Shown here: piece after piece, positions 1 to 6,866 of the stretch
How positions within the stretch are numbered: position 1 is the stretch's first letter
Layout of the letters: every line of letters starts with the position of its first letter
Source of the DNA: an uncultured bacterium
Lineage (GTDB): Bacteria > Methylomirabilota > Methylomirabilia > Rokubacteriales > CSP1-6
Direction of reading: 5' to 3'
Assembly: GCA_946479205.1 (NCBI GenBank)
Contig: CAMLFJ010000090.1
Span: forward strand, 1 to 9,159
Length of the DNA: 9,159 bases
Translations under genes and position numbers: made by a program
Notes under the pieces: generated by a model
The model's database searches: none
What the model was told of the DNA's origin: nothing
The model's input: the letters and a program-made list of their open reading frames with translations, nothing else

Positions 1-13
1 TTCCTAAGATACA

Positions 14-32
14 AGGGGGGCGCAGCCCCCCT
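14..32 (-). terminator. Probable intrinsic terminator of the five-gene minus-strand block
   Basis: A perfect 8-bp inverted repeat (positions 14-21 pairing with 25-32, loop of 3) lies 8 bp beyond the stop codon of the last minus-strand gene. Read on the minus strand the GC-rich stem is followed by a T-rich but interrupted tract (TGTATCTT). On the plus strand no T run follows, so the orientation fits the leftward genes. The T tract is imperfect, so efficiency is uncertain. Confidence 0.6.
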
Positions 33-40
33 CCGAGTAA

Positions 41-967
41 TTAGCGAGCGAGGAACTTGCGGACGCCGGCCGCGATGCCGTCGGCGTCGAGGCCGTGCTT
101 GGCGTAGAGGCCCTTGTAGTCGCCCGACTCGCCGAAGGTCGTCACCCCGATCCGCTTCATCGGCGTGGGCATCGCCTCGCCGAGCAGCTCCGCGACCGCG
201 CTGCCGAGGCCCCCGTGGATGCTGTGGTCCTCCACCGTCATCACGTGGCCGGTGCGCCCGGCCGAGCGGAGGATGGCCGCCTCGTCGAGGGGCTTGATGG
301 TGGCGACGTTGATGACCTCGGCCTGGATGCCGTCGGCCGCGAGCTTCTTGGCGGCCTCGAGCGTGTTCCAGACCGGCCCGCCGGTGGCGAGCAGCGTCAC
401 GTCGTGGCCCGGACGCAGCACGTCCGCCTTGCCGAACTGGAAGCGGTAGGCCGCGTCGTGCACCGGCTCGAGGTTCTGGCGGGTGAGCCGCAGGTAGAGC
501 GGACCCGGGTGCTCGACCGCGAAGGCCACCGCCTGCTTCGTCTCGAGCTCGTCGGCGGGCTGGATGATCGGGATGTTCGGCAGCGAGCGCAGGCAGGCGA
601 TGTCTTCCAGGCCCATCTGGGTGTAGCCGTCCTCGCCGATGGCCACGCCGACGTGGGTGCCGACCAGCTTCACCGGCGCGTCGCTGTAGGCGACCGAGAC
701 CCGGATGGTCTCGAAGCGGCCGACCAGGAAGCAGGCGAAGGAGCACGCGAAGGGCACGCGCCCGGCGAGGGCCAGGCCCGCGGCCACCCCGATCATGCCG
801 GACTCCGCGATGCCGAGGTTGAAGGCGCGGCCCGGATACTTCTTGGCGAAGCCGGCGGTCATCGTGGACTTGGAGAGGTCGGCGTCGAGCGTGACGATGC
901 GCTCGTCCTTCGCGCCGAGCTCGATCAGCGCTTCTCCGAACGCGGCGCGCGAGGCCTTGGCCGCCAT
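41..967 (-). CDS. Transketolase, C-terminal subunit (split transketolase)
   Basis: This 308-residue protein carries the pyrimidine-binding and C-terminal domains of a thiamine-diphosphate transketolase, which moves two-carbon ketol units between sugar phosphates in the non-oxidative pentose phosphate pathway. Visible signatures are the early LDADLSKST stretch (about residues 27-35), the NLGIAES motif whose Glu55 should be the glutamate that activates the thiamine ring, and a C-terminal-domain VEDHSIHGGLGSAVAE stretch. The length of about 310 residues is normal for the C-terminal half of two-gene transketolases. The ATG at 967 shares one base with the stop of the upstream half (TGATG), with a GGGGAAG ribosome-binding stretch 5 nt before it, so the halves should be translationally coupled in equal amounts. 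The residues after the glutamate are SGM rather than the QNM I associate with many relatives. The related E1 component or DXS families are less likely given the separate N-half partner. Confidence 0.93.
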   Translation of the reverse strand: MAAKASRAAFGEALIELGAKDERIVTLDADLSKSTMTAGFAKKYPGRAFNLGIAESGMIGVAAGLALAGRVPFACSFACFLVGRFETIRVSVAYSDAPVKLVGTHVGVAIGEDGYTQMGLEDIACLRSLPNIPIIQPADELETKQAVAFAVEHPGPLYLRLTRQNLEPVHDAAYRFQFGKADVLRPGHDVTLLATGGPVWNTLEAAKKLAADGIQAEVINVATIKPLDEAAILRSAGRTGHVMTVEDHSIHGGLGSAVAELLGEAMPTPMKRIGVTTFGESGDYKGLYAKHGLDADGIAAGVRKFLAR

Positions 968-1863
968 CACTTCTTCCCCAGCGCGGAGAGCTCCGCGATG
1001 ATCGGCGCGGCCCATCCCGGCAGCGGGCTGCCCGCGATCTCCTGGATCGCGCGCACCGCTTCCTCGGGCTTGGGCGCCTTGCCGTGCCACTCCGGGTCGT
1101 TTTCCATGAAGGACACGCCCTTGCCCTTGATCGTGTGGGCCACGATGAACGTAGGCCCGCCCTTGGTGGCCTCCGCCTGGTCGAGCGCCTTGTCCACCTG
1201 GGCGATGTCGTGGCCGTTGACCTCGACGACCGGCCAGCCGAAGGACTTGAGCTTGTCGGTCACCGGCTCGAGGTCGAGGATCTTCTTGACGAAGTTGTCG
1301 AGCTGGATCCCGTTGTAGTCGAGGATGACGCAGAGGTTGTCCAGGTGGTGATCGGGCGCCCCCAGCTTCGGGGCGGACATGAGGCTCTCCCAGACCTGGC
1401 CCTCCTGGCTCTCGCCGTCGCCCATCACGCAGTAGACGCGCGCGCCCTTGCCCGCGAGCTTGAGCCCGAGCGCCATGCCCATCGCCACCGAGAGGCCCTG
1501 GCCGAGCGAGCCGGTGGCGGCCTCGATGCCCGGGAGCATCACGCGGTCGGGATGGCCCTGCAGCGGGCTGCCGAGCTTGCGCAGGGTGAGGACGCGGTCC
1601 ATCGGGAAGTAGCCCGCCCGGGCCATGCAGTAGTACTGGGCAGGCACGCAGTGGCCCTTCGACAGCACGAAGCGGTCGCGATCCTCCCACCGCGGCTGCT
1701 TGGGGTCGTAGCGCATGCGGTTGAAGAAGAGGGTGGTGAGGATGTCGATCACGGAGAGCGAGCCTCCGGGATGTCCCGATCCCGCGTGGGTGAGCATCCG
1801 GATGATCTGCGCCCGCCCTTCGCGGGCGATGGATTCGAGCTTCGCCAGGTCCGGATTCGCCAT
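967..1863 (-). CDS. Transketolase, N-terminal subunit (split transketolase)
   Basis: This 298-residue protein is the thiamine-pyrophosphate-binding half of transketolase and works as a complex with the C-terminal half encoded immediately downstream. It shows GSGHPGGS (His31), the SKGH motif (68-71), and the cofactor motif beginning GDGESQEGQVWE (148-159) and ending in LDYNGIQ (181-187), where Asp149 and Asn184 would bind the magnesium and diphosphate. Just after the GDG part, SAPKLGAPDHHLDNL looks a few residues longer than the compact AAxxKLDNL-type stretch usual here. The ATG at 1863 overlaps the upstream TldE stop by one base and has a strong GGAGGG Shine-Dalgarno 9 nt upstream, at 1873-1878 inside the tldE end. 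An in-frame upstream extension is possible on paper, but the family alignment and the Shine-Dalgarno support this start. Confidence 0.94.
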   Translation of the reverse strand: MANPDLAKLESIAREGRAQIIRMLTHAGSGHPGGSLSVIDILTTLFFNRMRYDPKQPRWEDRDRFVLSKGHCVPAQYYCMARAGYFPMDRVLTLRKLGSPLQGHPDRVMLPGIEAATGSLGQGLSVAMGMALGLKLAGKGARVYCVMGDGESQEGQVWESLMSAPKLGAPDHHLDNLCVILDYNGIQLDNFVKKILDLEPVTDKLKSFGWPVVEVNGHDIAQVDKALDQAEATKGGPTFIVAHTIKGKGVSFMENDPEWHGKAPKPEEAVRAIQEIAGSPLPGWAAPIIAELSALGKK

Positions 1864-3413
1864 CAGTCCAAGCCCTCCATGAAGCCTGCGATCGCATCCA
1901 CGTGCACGCCGCTCACCGCGATCGCGGGGGCGTACACGACCTCGTCGGCCGCCCACAGCGGGGTGCCGCGCGCGTCCTTGGTGGTGCCGACGACGGCCGC
2001 CAGCAGCCGCGTCACGTTGTCGTTGATCCGGATCGTGTTCGCCTTGAGCGGTCCCGCGATCCGGCCGTCGCGGATGATAAAGGAATCCCCCACCACCGTA
2101 CAAGTGAAGTCACCGGCCCGCAACCCGTTGATCGGGTACGTGTACCAGATGCGGCCCACGTAGAGGCCGTTGCCCACGCGCGCGGCGAGATCCTCGAGCG
2201 ACACCGGATCGGCGCCCTCGACGATGACGTTGGACGCCGAGGTGCCCGGGGTGCTCTCGAAGGAGCGGCCCGAGCCGCCGTCGCCGCGGAACCCGTTCCG
2301 CGGCGCGAGCGCGCCCGCCGCGGCGGCCGGATCCATCCCGAGCTTCTCGCGCGCGGCCGGATCGTGGAGCAGCCGCTGCGTGTCGTACCAGTGGCTGAGC
2401 AGCCCGACCAGCACACCGTCCTTGATCAGATCGGTGCGGCCGGTGGACAGCCCCTCGCAGGTGATCCCGCGCGAGCCGGCGAGCCCCGGCATCGCGCCGT
2501 GGTCGTAGATGCTGAGCCCCCGCGCGGCCACCACCCGCCCGAGCCGGCCCAGGAACGGCGTGCTCGACGAGTAGAAGGAGCCGGCCTGGCAGGAGGGGAC
2601 GATCAGGTTGTTGCAGAGATCGGCCACCGGCTGCGGACCGAGGATCACCGTGTAGTCGCCCGACGGCACCCGCAGGCCGTCGATCGCGGCCACCGCGTTC
2701 GCGGCCGCCTCCGCGCCGGCCTCGTCGGTGAAGTGCTCGAGCCGCGTGGTGAGGGACCACCCGGAGCCCTTGGCGTCGCGCGCCTCCACCATGCCGGTGG
2801 CCGAGGCCGACATGAAGGCGCAGTCGTCGGCCTGGGGCTCGGGCATCGCGCTCGACGCGATCGCCACGCGCGACTGGAGAATGCTCACGTCCCCGCCCAG
2901 GATGAGCCCGAGCCGCTTGAGGCCCGCCTCGTCGGGCGACAGGTCGGCGAGCCGCGACGACGCCATGAAGGCGCGCAGCCCGCCGGTGATCACCTTCCAG
3001 CCGGCCTCCACGAGCTCGGCGTCCTGCACGCTCATGAGCCGCAAATCGTGAAAGGTCGCGAGCGCCCGCGGCGCGCCGGTCGGTCGCGGCAGGGACCGGA
3101 ACTCGGGGTCGTGCACCGCGGCCTGCCGCGCCTTCGCGAGCGCGCGCTGCGCCCCCTCCTGCGTCAGATCGCTCGGCTCCGAGCCGAACCCGATCAGCGG
3201 CCGCCCGTCGGGGCCGTCGAACACCGCCTGGACGCCGAGCCCCGCCATCTCGGTGGACTTGGGCTCCTCCACCCCGTTGCAGGGAATGTGCGAGGTGTAG
3301 TTCAGGCGGGTGAACAACGAGCGGTTGAACGCGGCGAAGACCTCGACCTCGCGCACCCCGGGCTCGGCGCGGAGGCGGGCCAGCGCCTCCCGGACCGCCC
3401 GCGCGAGATCCAC
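1863..3413 (-). CDS. tldE: TldE/PmbA-like subunit of the TldD/TldE metalloprotease
   Basis: This 516-residue protein belongs to the TldD/PmbA family and lacks the HExxxH zinc motif, as expected of the TldE (PmbA) partner. In characterised systems TldD and TldE form a heterodimeric protease that digests unfolded peptides, matures microcin B17 and degrades the antitoxin CcdA. Family-like stretches include the N-terminal VREVEVFAAF region, GLGVQAVFDG, the SSSTPFLGRLGR segment, and the C-terminal GLYVGRIWYTYPINGLRAGD and GDSFIIRDGRIAGPLKANT segments. It is longer than the roughly 450 residues of E. coli TldE; one visible extra piece is an Ala-rich segment at about 350-372. The start is a GTG 4 bp after the tldD stop, with only a weak GGCGGGG stretch before it; a GTG about 20 codons further in is possible but would remove conserved-looking sequence. 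Translation probably depends on coupling to tldD. Confidence 0.88.
   Translation of the reverse strand: MDLARAVREALARLRAEPGVREVEVFAAFNRSLFTRLNYTSHIPCNGVEEPKSTEMAGLGVQAVFDGPDGRPLIGFGSEPSDLTQEGAQRALAKARQAAVHDPEFRSLPRPTGAPRALATFHDLRLMSVQDAELVEAGWKVITGGLRAFMASSRLADLSPDEAGLKRLGLILGGDVSILQSRVAIASSAMPEPQADDCAFMSASATGMVEARDAKGSGWSLTTRLEHFTDEAGAEAAANAVAAIDGLRVPSGDYTVILGPQPVADLCNNLIVPSCQAGSFYSSSTPFLGRLGRVVAARGLSIYDHGAMPGLAGSRGITCEGLSTGRTDLIKDGVLVGLLSHWYDTQRLLHDPAAREKLGMDPAAAAGALAPRNGFRGDGGSGRSFESTPGTSASNVIVEGADPVSLEDLAARVGNGLYVGRIWYTYPINGLRAGDFTCTVVGDSFIIRDGRIAGPLKANTIRINDNVTRLLAAVVGTTKDARGTPLWAADEVVYAPAIAVSGVHVDAIAGFMEGLD
1873..1878 (-). promoter_or_regulatory. Strong Shine-Dalgarno of the transketolase N-subunit
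   Basis: GGAGGG on the minus strand lies 9 nt before the ATG at 1863 and inside the last codons of tldE. It settles the start of the transketolase N-terminal subunit against longer in-frame extensions. Confidence 0.75.
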
Positions 3414-3417
3414 GCGG

Positions 3418-4986
3418 TCAGGCCCCGCCGGTCACGATCGCGCGGCTGCGCAGGGTGGGGCCGCCGTTGCCGAGCTTGCGCGTCTGCATGGGCTGGCCCT
3501 TGCCGCAGTTGGGAATCGGGTAGAGTCGGAAGTCGCGCCCGACCCCGTCCACGTGCATCAGGAAGTCGCGGCTGTCCGCCATGATGCCGCCGTCGCGGTA
3601 GAGGCGCCCGATCCGGCCGCGCTCGATCTCGTACACCTTGCGGGCGGTGATGCGGAAGTTCTCGCGGCTCTCTGCGATGGAGGGCGTGCGGTGGCCGACC
3701 AGGAAGTAGCCGTGGTCGATGTCCTTGATGAGATCCGCGGGGTCCGCGTCGCCCCCCGCGAACACGGTGGAGGACATGCGAACGAGCGGGACCAGCGAGG
3801 CGTCGGTGGCCTTCCAGTGCCCGTTGGGATCGCCGCCGAAGACCGCCGCGGTCTGCCGGCTGTTCATGAACCCGGTGAACACCCCGCGATCAATGTGGAC
3901 CACCCGGCGGGCCGGCGTGCCCTCGTGGTCGTAGGCGTAGTGGCCGTAGCCGGGCAGGGACGGGTCGGAGAACGCGCTCACCAGCGGCGAGGCGATACGC
4001 TTGCCGAGCTGGGTGTCGTCGAGGCCGCGCAGCAGCCAGGAGCGCCCGGCGTAGGCGGTCTCCATCTTGAGCCCGCGGTCCAGCTCCACCGGGTGCCCGA
4101 CGATCTCGTGGGAGAGCAACGTGTTGTAGTGCGGGTCGGTGACGACCGGCACTTCCCCGCCGGGGGCCACCAGCGCGGGGGCGGCGGCGAGCTCCACCGC
4201 GTCCCCCGCCATCGCCCGCGCGAACTCCGGGAAGGGCGGGAACTCGATCAGCGGCTCGGACACCCCGCGCTCCAGGATCTCCCAGCCGCGCTGGTGGCCG
4301 AGCACGTCGTAGATCTCCTGGCTGTTGTCGGCGCCGGTCGCCACCACGTAGCACATCCCCTGGGTGAGCGCGAACGACTGGTCGATGAGGGCGCCCTCCG
4401 AGGAGGCGAAGAGCTCGCGGCTCAGCTGGGTCATCGTGGAGATGTAGTTGTAGGACACGCTCGCGTGCACACCCGCGACCCGCCGGGACACCTCGGTGGT
4501 GAGGCGCTGCATGTCGTCGAGCGCGACGCCACGCGGGTCCACCTCGAAGACCGCCGGCACCACCTCCTGCCGCACCGCGATCGGATGCAGGCGGGTGTCG
4601 GTGAGGGCGTCGCCCAGGGCCCCGAACTTGCCCTTCACGTCCGCCTTCATCTCCGCGTTGGCCGTCGCGCGCCGGTAGGCGGCGAGCAGGCCCTCGCGCA
4701 GCAGCCGGGCCAGGTGCGGGACGTCGGCGGCGCCGAGCCCGCGGCCGAAGTAGCCCGGCGCGGTCATGCGCCGGCCCGCGAGCACACGGATCCCGAAGGC
4801 GAAGGCGTAGTCGTCCCCGGAGACCTTGGCCTCGCCGTTCTCCGCGCCCGCGAACTTGCCCTCGCTGACCTCGAGGCGCACGTCCGCGTAGTGGAGGTCC
4901 GCGAGCGCGCGGGCGTGGGTGGTGACCAGCTCGCGCACCATCGGCGTGACGGTCTCGATCAGCCGGGTCTCGATGCCGTGGGGCAT
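3418..4986 (-). CDS. tldD: TldD-like zinc metalloprotease subunit
   Basis: This 522-residue protein is the catalytic partner of the TldD/TldE pair. The zinc motif is HEIVGH (His293, Glu294, His298), followed by PVELDRG. Near the C-terminus PNCGKGQP supplies Cys494, which I take to be the third zinc ligand by analogy with E. coli TldD, followed by the GNGGPT motif usual in this family. Other family stretches are YAYDHEGTPARR and DIDHGYFLVG. The protein is a little longer than E. coli TldD (about 480 residues). It begins 3 bp after the moeA stop with no obvious Shine-Dalgarno, so it is probably read by coupling from moeA. A second in-frame ATG 15 codons in is possible. TldD/TldE often act on ribosomally made peptides, but no small precursor gene fits in the tightly packed block, so the substrate is unknown. 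Confidence 0.93.
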   Translation of the reverse strand: MPHGIETRLIETVTPMVRELVTTHARALADLHYADVRLEVSEGKFAGAENGEAKVSGDDYAFAFGIRVLAGRRMTAPGYFGRGLGAADVPHLARLLREGLLAAYRRATANAEMKADVKGKFGALGDALTDTRLHPIAVRQEVVPAVFEVDPRGVALDDMQRLTTEVSRRVAGVHASVSYNYISTMTQLSRELFASSEGALIDQSFALTQGMCYVVATGADNSQEIYDVLGHQRGWEILERGVSEPLIEFPPFPEFARAMAGDAVELAAAPALVAPGGEVPVVTDPHYNTLLSHEIVGHPVELDRGLKMETAYAGRSWLLRGLDDTQLGKRIASPLVSAFSDPSLPGYGHYAYDHEGTPARRVVHIDRGVFTGFMNSRQTAAVFGGDPNGHWKATDASLVPLVRMSSTVFAGGDADPADLIKDIDHGYFLVGHRTPSIAESRENFRITARKVYEIERGRIGRLYRDGGIMADSRDFLMHVDGVGRDFRLYPIPNCGKGQPMQTRKLGNGGPTLRSRAIVTGGA

Positions 4987-4989
4987 GGC

Positions 4990-6192
4990 TCAGATCAGCG
5001 CGAACGGCTCGACCGAGACGCTATCGCCCGCGGCCACGTCGCCACGCTCCTCCTCGATCACCACGAAGCAGTTGGCCAGGGTCATCGAGGTGAGGATGCC
5101 CGAGCCCTGGGGTCCGGTGATGCGCACCTCCCAGCGCTCGCCCTGATAGGAGAGGATGCCGCGCTTGAACTCCCGCCGGCCCGCCTTCTTGCTCATCGGC
5201 TCCATCGCGACCGCGTGGAAGCGGGGCGGGAACAGCTCGCGGCGCCCGGCGAGCTTCCAGAGGGCGGGCCGCACGAACAGGTGAAACGTCAGCATCGAGG
5301 CCACCGGATTGCCGGGCAGGCCGAAGAAGTGCGCGGATCCGATCCGGCCCACCGCGAGCGGCCGGCCGGGCTGCATCGCGACTTGCCAGAAATCGATGCC
5401 TCCAGCGTCCTGGAGCACCGCCTTGACCAGGTCGTGGTCGCCCACCGACACGCCACCCGAGGTGAGCACGACGTCCGCGGTGGCGGCGGCGGTGCGCAGG
5501 CGGGCGTGCAGCACGTCGTAGAGATCGGGGACGATGCCGTGATCGGTGGTCTGCCCGCCCGCGGCGTGGACCAGGCCGTGCAGCGAGAAGCGATTCGAGT
5601 CGAAGATCTGGCCGGGCTTGCGCGGGTCGCCCGGCTCGGCCACCTCGTCGCCGGTGGAGAGGATCGCCACGCGCGGCCGCTGGTGCACGAGGAGCTGCGG
5701 GAGGCCGAGCGAGGCGGCGACCCCCAGCTCCTGCGGCCGCAGCGCGGTGCCGGCGGCCAGCACGACCGATCCGGCCTGCACGTCCTCGCCGCGATGGCGC
5801 ACGTTGACCCCGGCGGGGCCGGGCCGGATGCGCACGGAGGGCCCGCTCCGCTCGACGATCTCCTGGGGGTACGCGGTGCCCCCGCCCGCGGGCATCGGCG
5901 CGCCGGTCATGATGCGCAGGGCCTCGCCGGGGCCGAGCACGCCGTCCCAGACCGCGCCCGCGGCCAGCTCGGCCACCACCGTGAGCTCGCGGCTGCCGTC
6001 CGAGGGGATGTCCTCCGAGCGCACCGCGTAGCCGTCCACCGCGGAGTTGGCGGTGGGCGGCACGTCGAAGGCGGCGCGCACGTCCTCCGCGAGGACGCGG
6101 CCGAGGCAGGCGCCCAGCGCCACCACCTCCGGCGGGGCGACCCGGGTCACCTGCGCGAGGATGTGCGCCTGCGCGTCCGCGACGGAAATCAT
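4990..6192 (-). CDS. moeA: Molybdopterin molybdotransferase MoeA
   Basis: MoeA inserts molybdate into adenylylated molybdopterin in the last step of molybdenum cofactor synthesis, in the cytoplasm. The 400-residue product has the full motif set: NSAVDGYAV (49-57, Asp53), MTGAPMPAG (95-103), the VAILSTGDEV segment (175-184), IFDSNRFSLHG (196-206), SGGVSVGDHDLVK (245-257), MQPGRPLAVG (273-282) and FGLPGNPVAS (from 290). Length is normal. Two further ATGs lie upstream in frame, at 6201 and 6243. The one at 6201 overlaps a TATAAT hexamer, and the MoeA-like sequence only begins at ISVADAQ, so 6192 is chosen. It is the first gene of the left block. The stretch GGGTAYPQE replaces the more usual GADxVVxQE. 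No other cofactor-synthesis gene is in the window. Confidence 0.95.
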   Translation of the reverse strand: MISVADAQAHILAQVTRVAPPEVVALGACLGRVLAEDVRAAFDVPPTANSAVDGYAVRSEDIPSDGSRELTVVAELAAGAVWDGVLGPGEALRIMTGAPMPAGGGTAYPQEIVERSGPSVRIRPGPAGVNVRHRGEDVQAGSVVLAAGTALRPQELGVAASLGLPQLLVHQRPRVAILSTGDEVAEPGDPRKPGQIFDSNRFSLHGLVHAAGGQTTDHGIVPDLYDVLHARLRTAAATADVVLTSGGVSVGDHDLVKAVLQDAGGIDFWQVAMQPGRPLAVGRIGSAHFFGLPGNPVASMLTFHLFVRPALWKLAGRRELFPPRFHAVAMEPMSKKAGRREFKRGILSYQGERWEVRITGPQGSGILTSMTLANCFVVIEEERGDVAAGDSVSVEPFALI

Positions 6193-6199
6193 CCCGCGC

Positions 6200-6205
6200 A
6201 TTATA
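6200..6205 (-). promoter_or_regulatory. Candidate -10 box (TATAAT) for the moeA-tldD-tldE-transketolase block
   Basis: A perfect TATAAT occurs on the minus strand in very GC-rich surroundings, separated by 7 nt (GCGCGGG) from the moeA ATG at 6192. That distance puts the transcription start at or next to the A of the start codon. No good -35 is seen 17 nt upstream (GGGCGG there) and there is no Shine-Dalgarno, which fits a leaderless mRNA. Confidence 0.55.
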
Positions 6206-6251
6206 CCGTGCCGCTCGCGCGCCCGCCCGCATCCCCCGCTCACGACGCGCG

Positions 6252-6260
6252 TGCTACGAT
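6252..6260 (+). promoter_or_regulatory. Candidate extended -10 (TGCTACGAT) for the rightward genes
   Basis: TGC followed by TACGAT forms an extended -10 element 8 nt before the ATG at 6269. There is no recognisable -35 and no Shine-Dalgarno. The position predicts a transcript starting within a base or two of the start codon, mirroring the arrangement on the opposite strand in the same 76-bp spacer. Confidence 0.5.
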
Positions 6261-6268
6261 ACGCGCCG

Positions 6269-6856
6269 ATGTCGCCGTCATGCCCTCAATGCGGCTGGGC
6301 GCCGGTCGACGCCGCGCGCTGCCCGCGCTGCGGCGTGGACGTGGCCCGTTACCGCGCGGACCTGGCCGCGGTGAGCGCGGTACCGGCTCCGCCGGTGGAG
6401 CCGCCGCCGAGCGCTCCGGCGGCCCCGGCGGTCGCCGCACCGCCCGCGACCGGGACCCCGCGCCCCGCCGGCTTCTGGATCCGCGCGGGGGCGGTGCTGA
6501 TCGACGTGGTCCTGGTGATGGTGGCGGAGGTGCTGTTCGGGTTCGCCCTGTGGGCGGTCACCGACGATCGGCTGGCCTACGCGGCCTCGCGCGCCTTCCG
6601 CGTCCTGGCCAGCCCGTGCTACTTCGTGTTCCTGCACTGGGCGCGCGGCCAGACGCTCGGCAAGATCGTCTTCCGCGTGCGCGTCGTCACGCTGGCCGGC
6701 GGCCCGCTCCCGTTCGGGATCTCGGTGCTCCGCCATCTCGGCTCCTGGATCTCCGCGGCGATCTTCGGCGTCGGCTACCTGGTCGCCGCCTTCCGCACCG
6801 ACAAGCGCGCGCTCCACGATCTCATCGCGGGCACCCGCGTCGAACACGTCACCTGA
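6269..6856 (+). CDS. RDD-family membrane protein with N-terminal zinc ribbon
   Basis: This 195-residue protein has three parts. Residues 5-21 form a CPQC...CPRC zinc-ribbon knuckle (Cys5, 8, 18, 21). Residues 35-67 are a Pro/Ala-rich linker. From about 68 an RDD domain follows, with Arg72 and Asp79, the GQTLGK motif (127-132), RVRVVTLAG (136-144) and the closing LHDLIAGTRV (182-191). Predicted membrane segments are about 75-97, 110-124 and 157-175. RDD proteins are small membrane proteins of mostly unknown, possibly transport-related function. The zinc ribbon would sit at the N-terminal end, probably on the cytoplasmic side. The ATG at 6269 is chosen because it precedes the Cys motif directly; earlier in-frame sequence lies antisense to moeA. 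It is the first gene of the right block, and its stop is followed directly by the Shine-Dalgarno of the next gene. Confidence 0.85.
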   Translation: MSPSCPQCGWAPVDAARCPRCGVDVARYRADLAAVSAVPAPPVEPPPSAPAAPAVAAPPATGTPRPAGFWIRAGAVLIDVVLVMVAEVLFGFALWAVTDDRLAYAASRAFRVLASPCYFVFLHWARGQTLGKIVFRVRVVTLAGGPLPFGISVLRHLGSWISAAIFGVGYLVAAFRTDKRALHDLIAGTRVEHVT

Positions 6857-6861
6857 AGGAG
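6856..6861 (+). promoter_or_regulatory. Shine-Dalgarno of the DinB-like gene
   Basis: AAGGAG overlaps the last base of the RDD gene's stop codon and lies 5 nt before the ATG at 6867. It contrasts with the lead gene of this block, which has none. Confidence 0.75.
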
Positions 6862-6866
6862 ACGTC

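Noticed and set aside
95..1318. A long plus-strand frame opposite the transketolase genes
   Set aside because: It is the complement shadow of two confidently identified genes and shows no recognisable protein motif.
41..1897. A 618-codon minus-strand frame that would fuse extra sequence onto the transketolase C-subunit
   Set aside because: Its first half is an out-of-frame, Arg/Pro-rich reading of the transketolase N-subunit gene. Only the part from the ATG at 967 matches the family.
2282..2305. Perfect 10-bp inverted repeat with a 4-nt loop inside tldE
   Set aside because: It encodes a conserved-looking GFRGDGG stretch and has no T run on either strand; GC-rich coding DNA often yields such repeats, so I do not call it a terminator or operator.
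6193..6243. Upstream in-frame starts for moeA at 6243 and 6201
   Set aside because: The added residues do not resemble MoeA, and the candidate -10 box overlaps the ATG at 6201, leaving 6192 as the consistent start.
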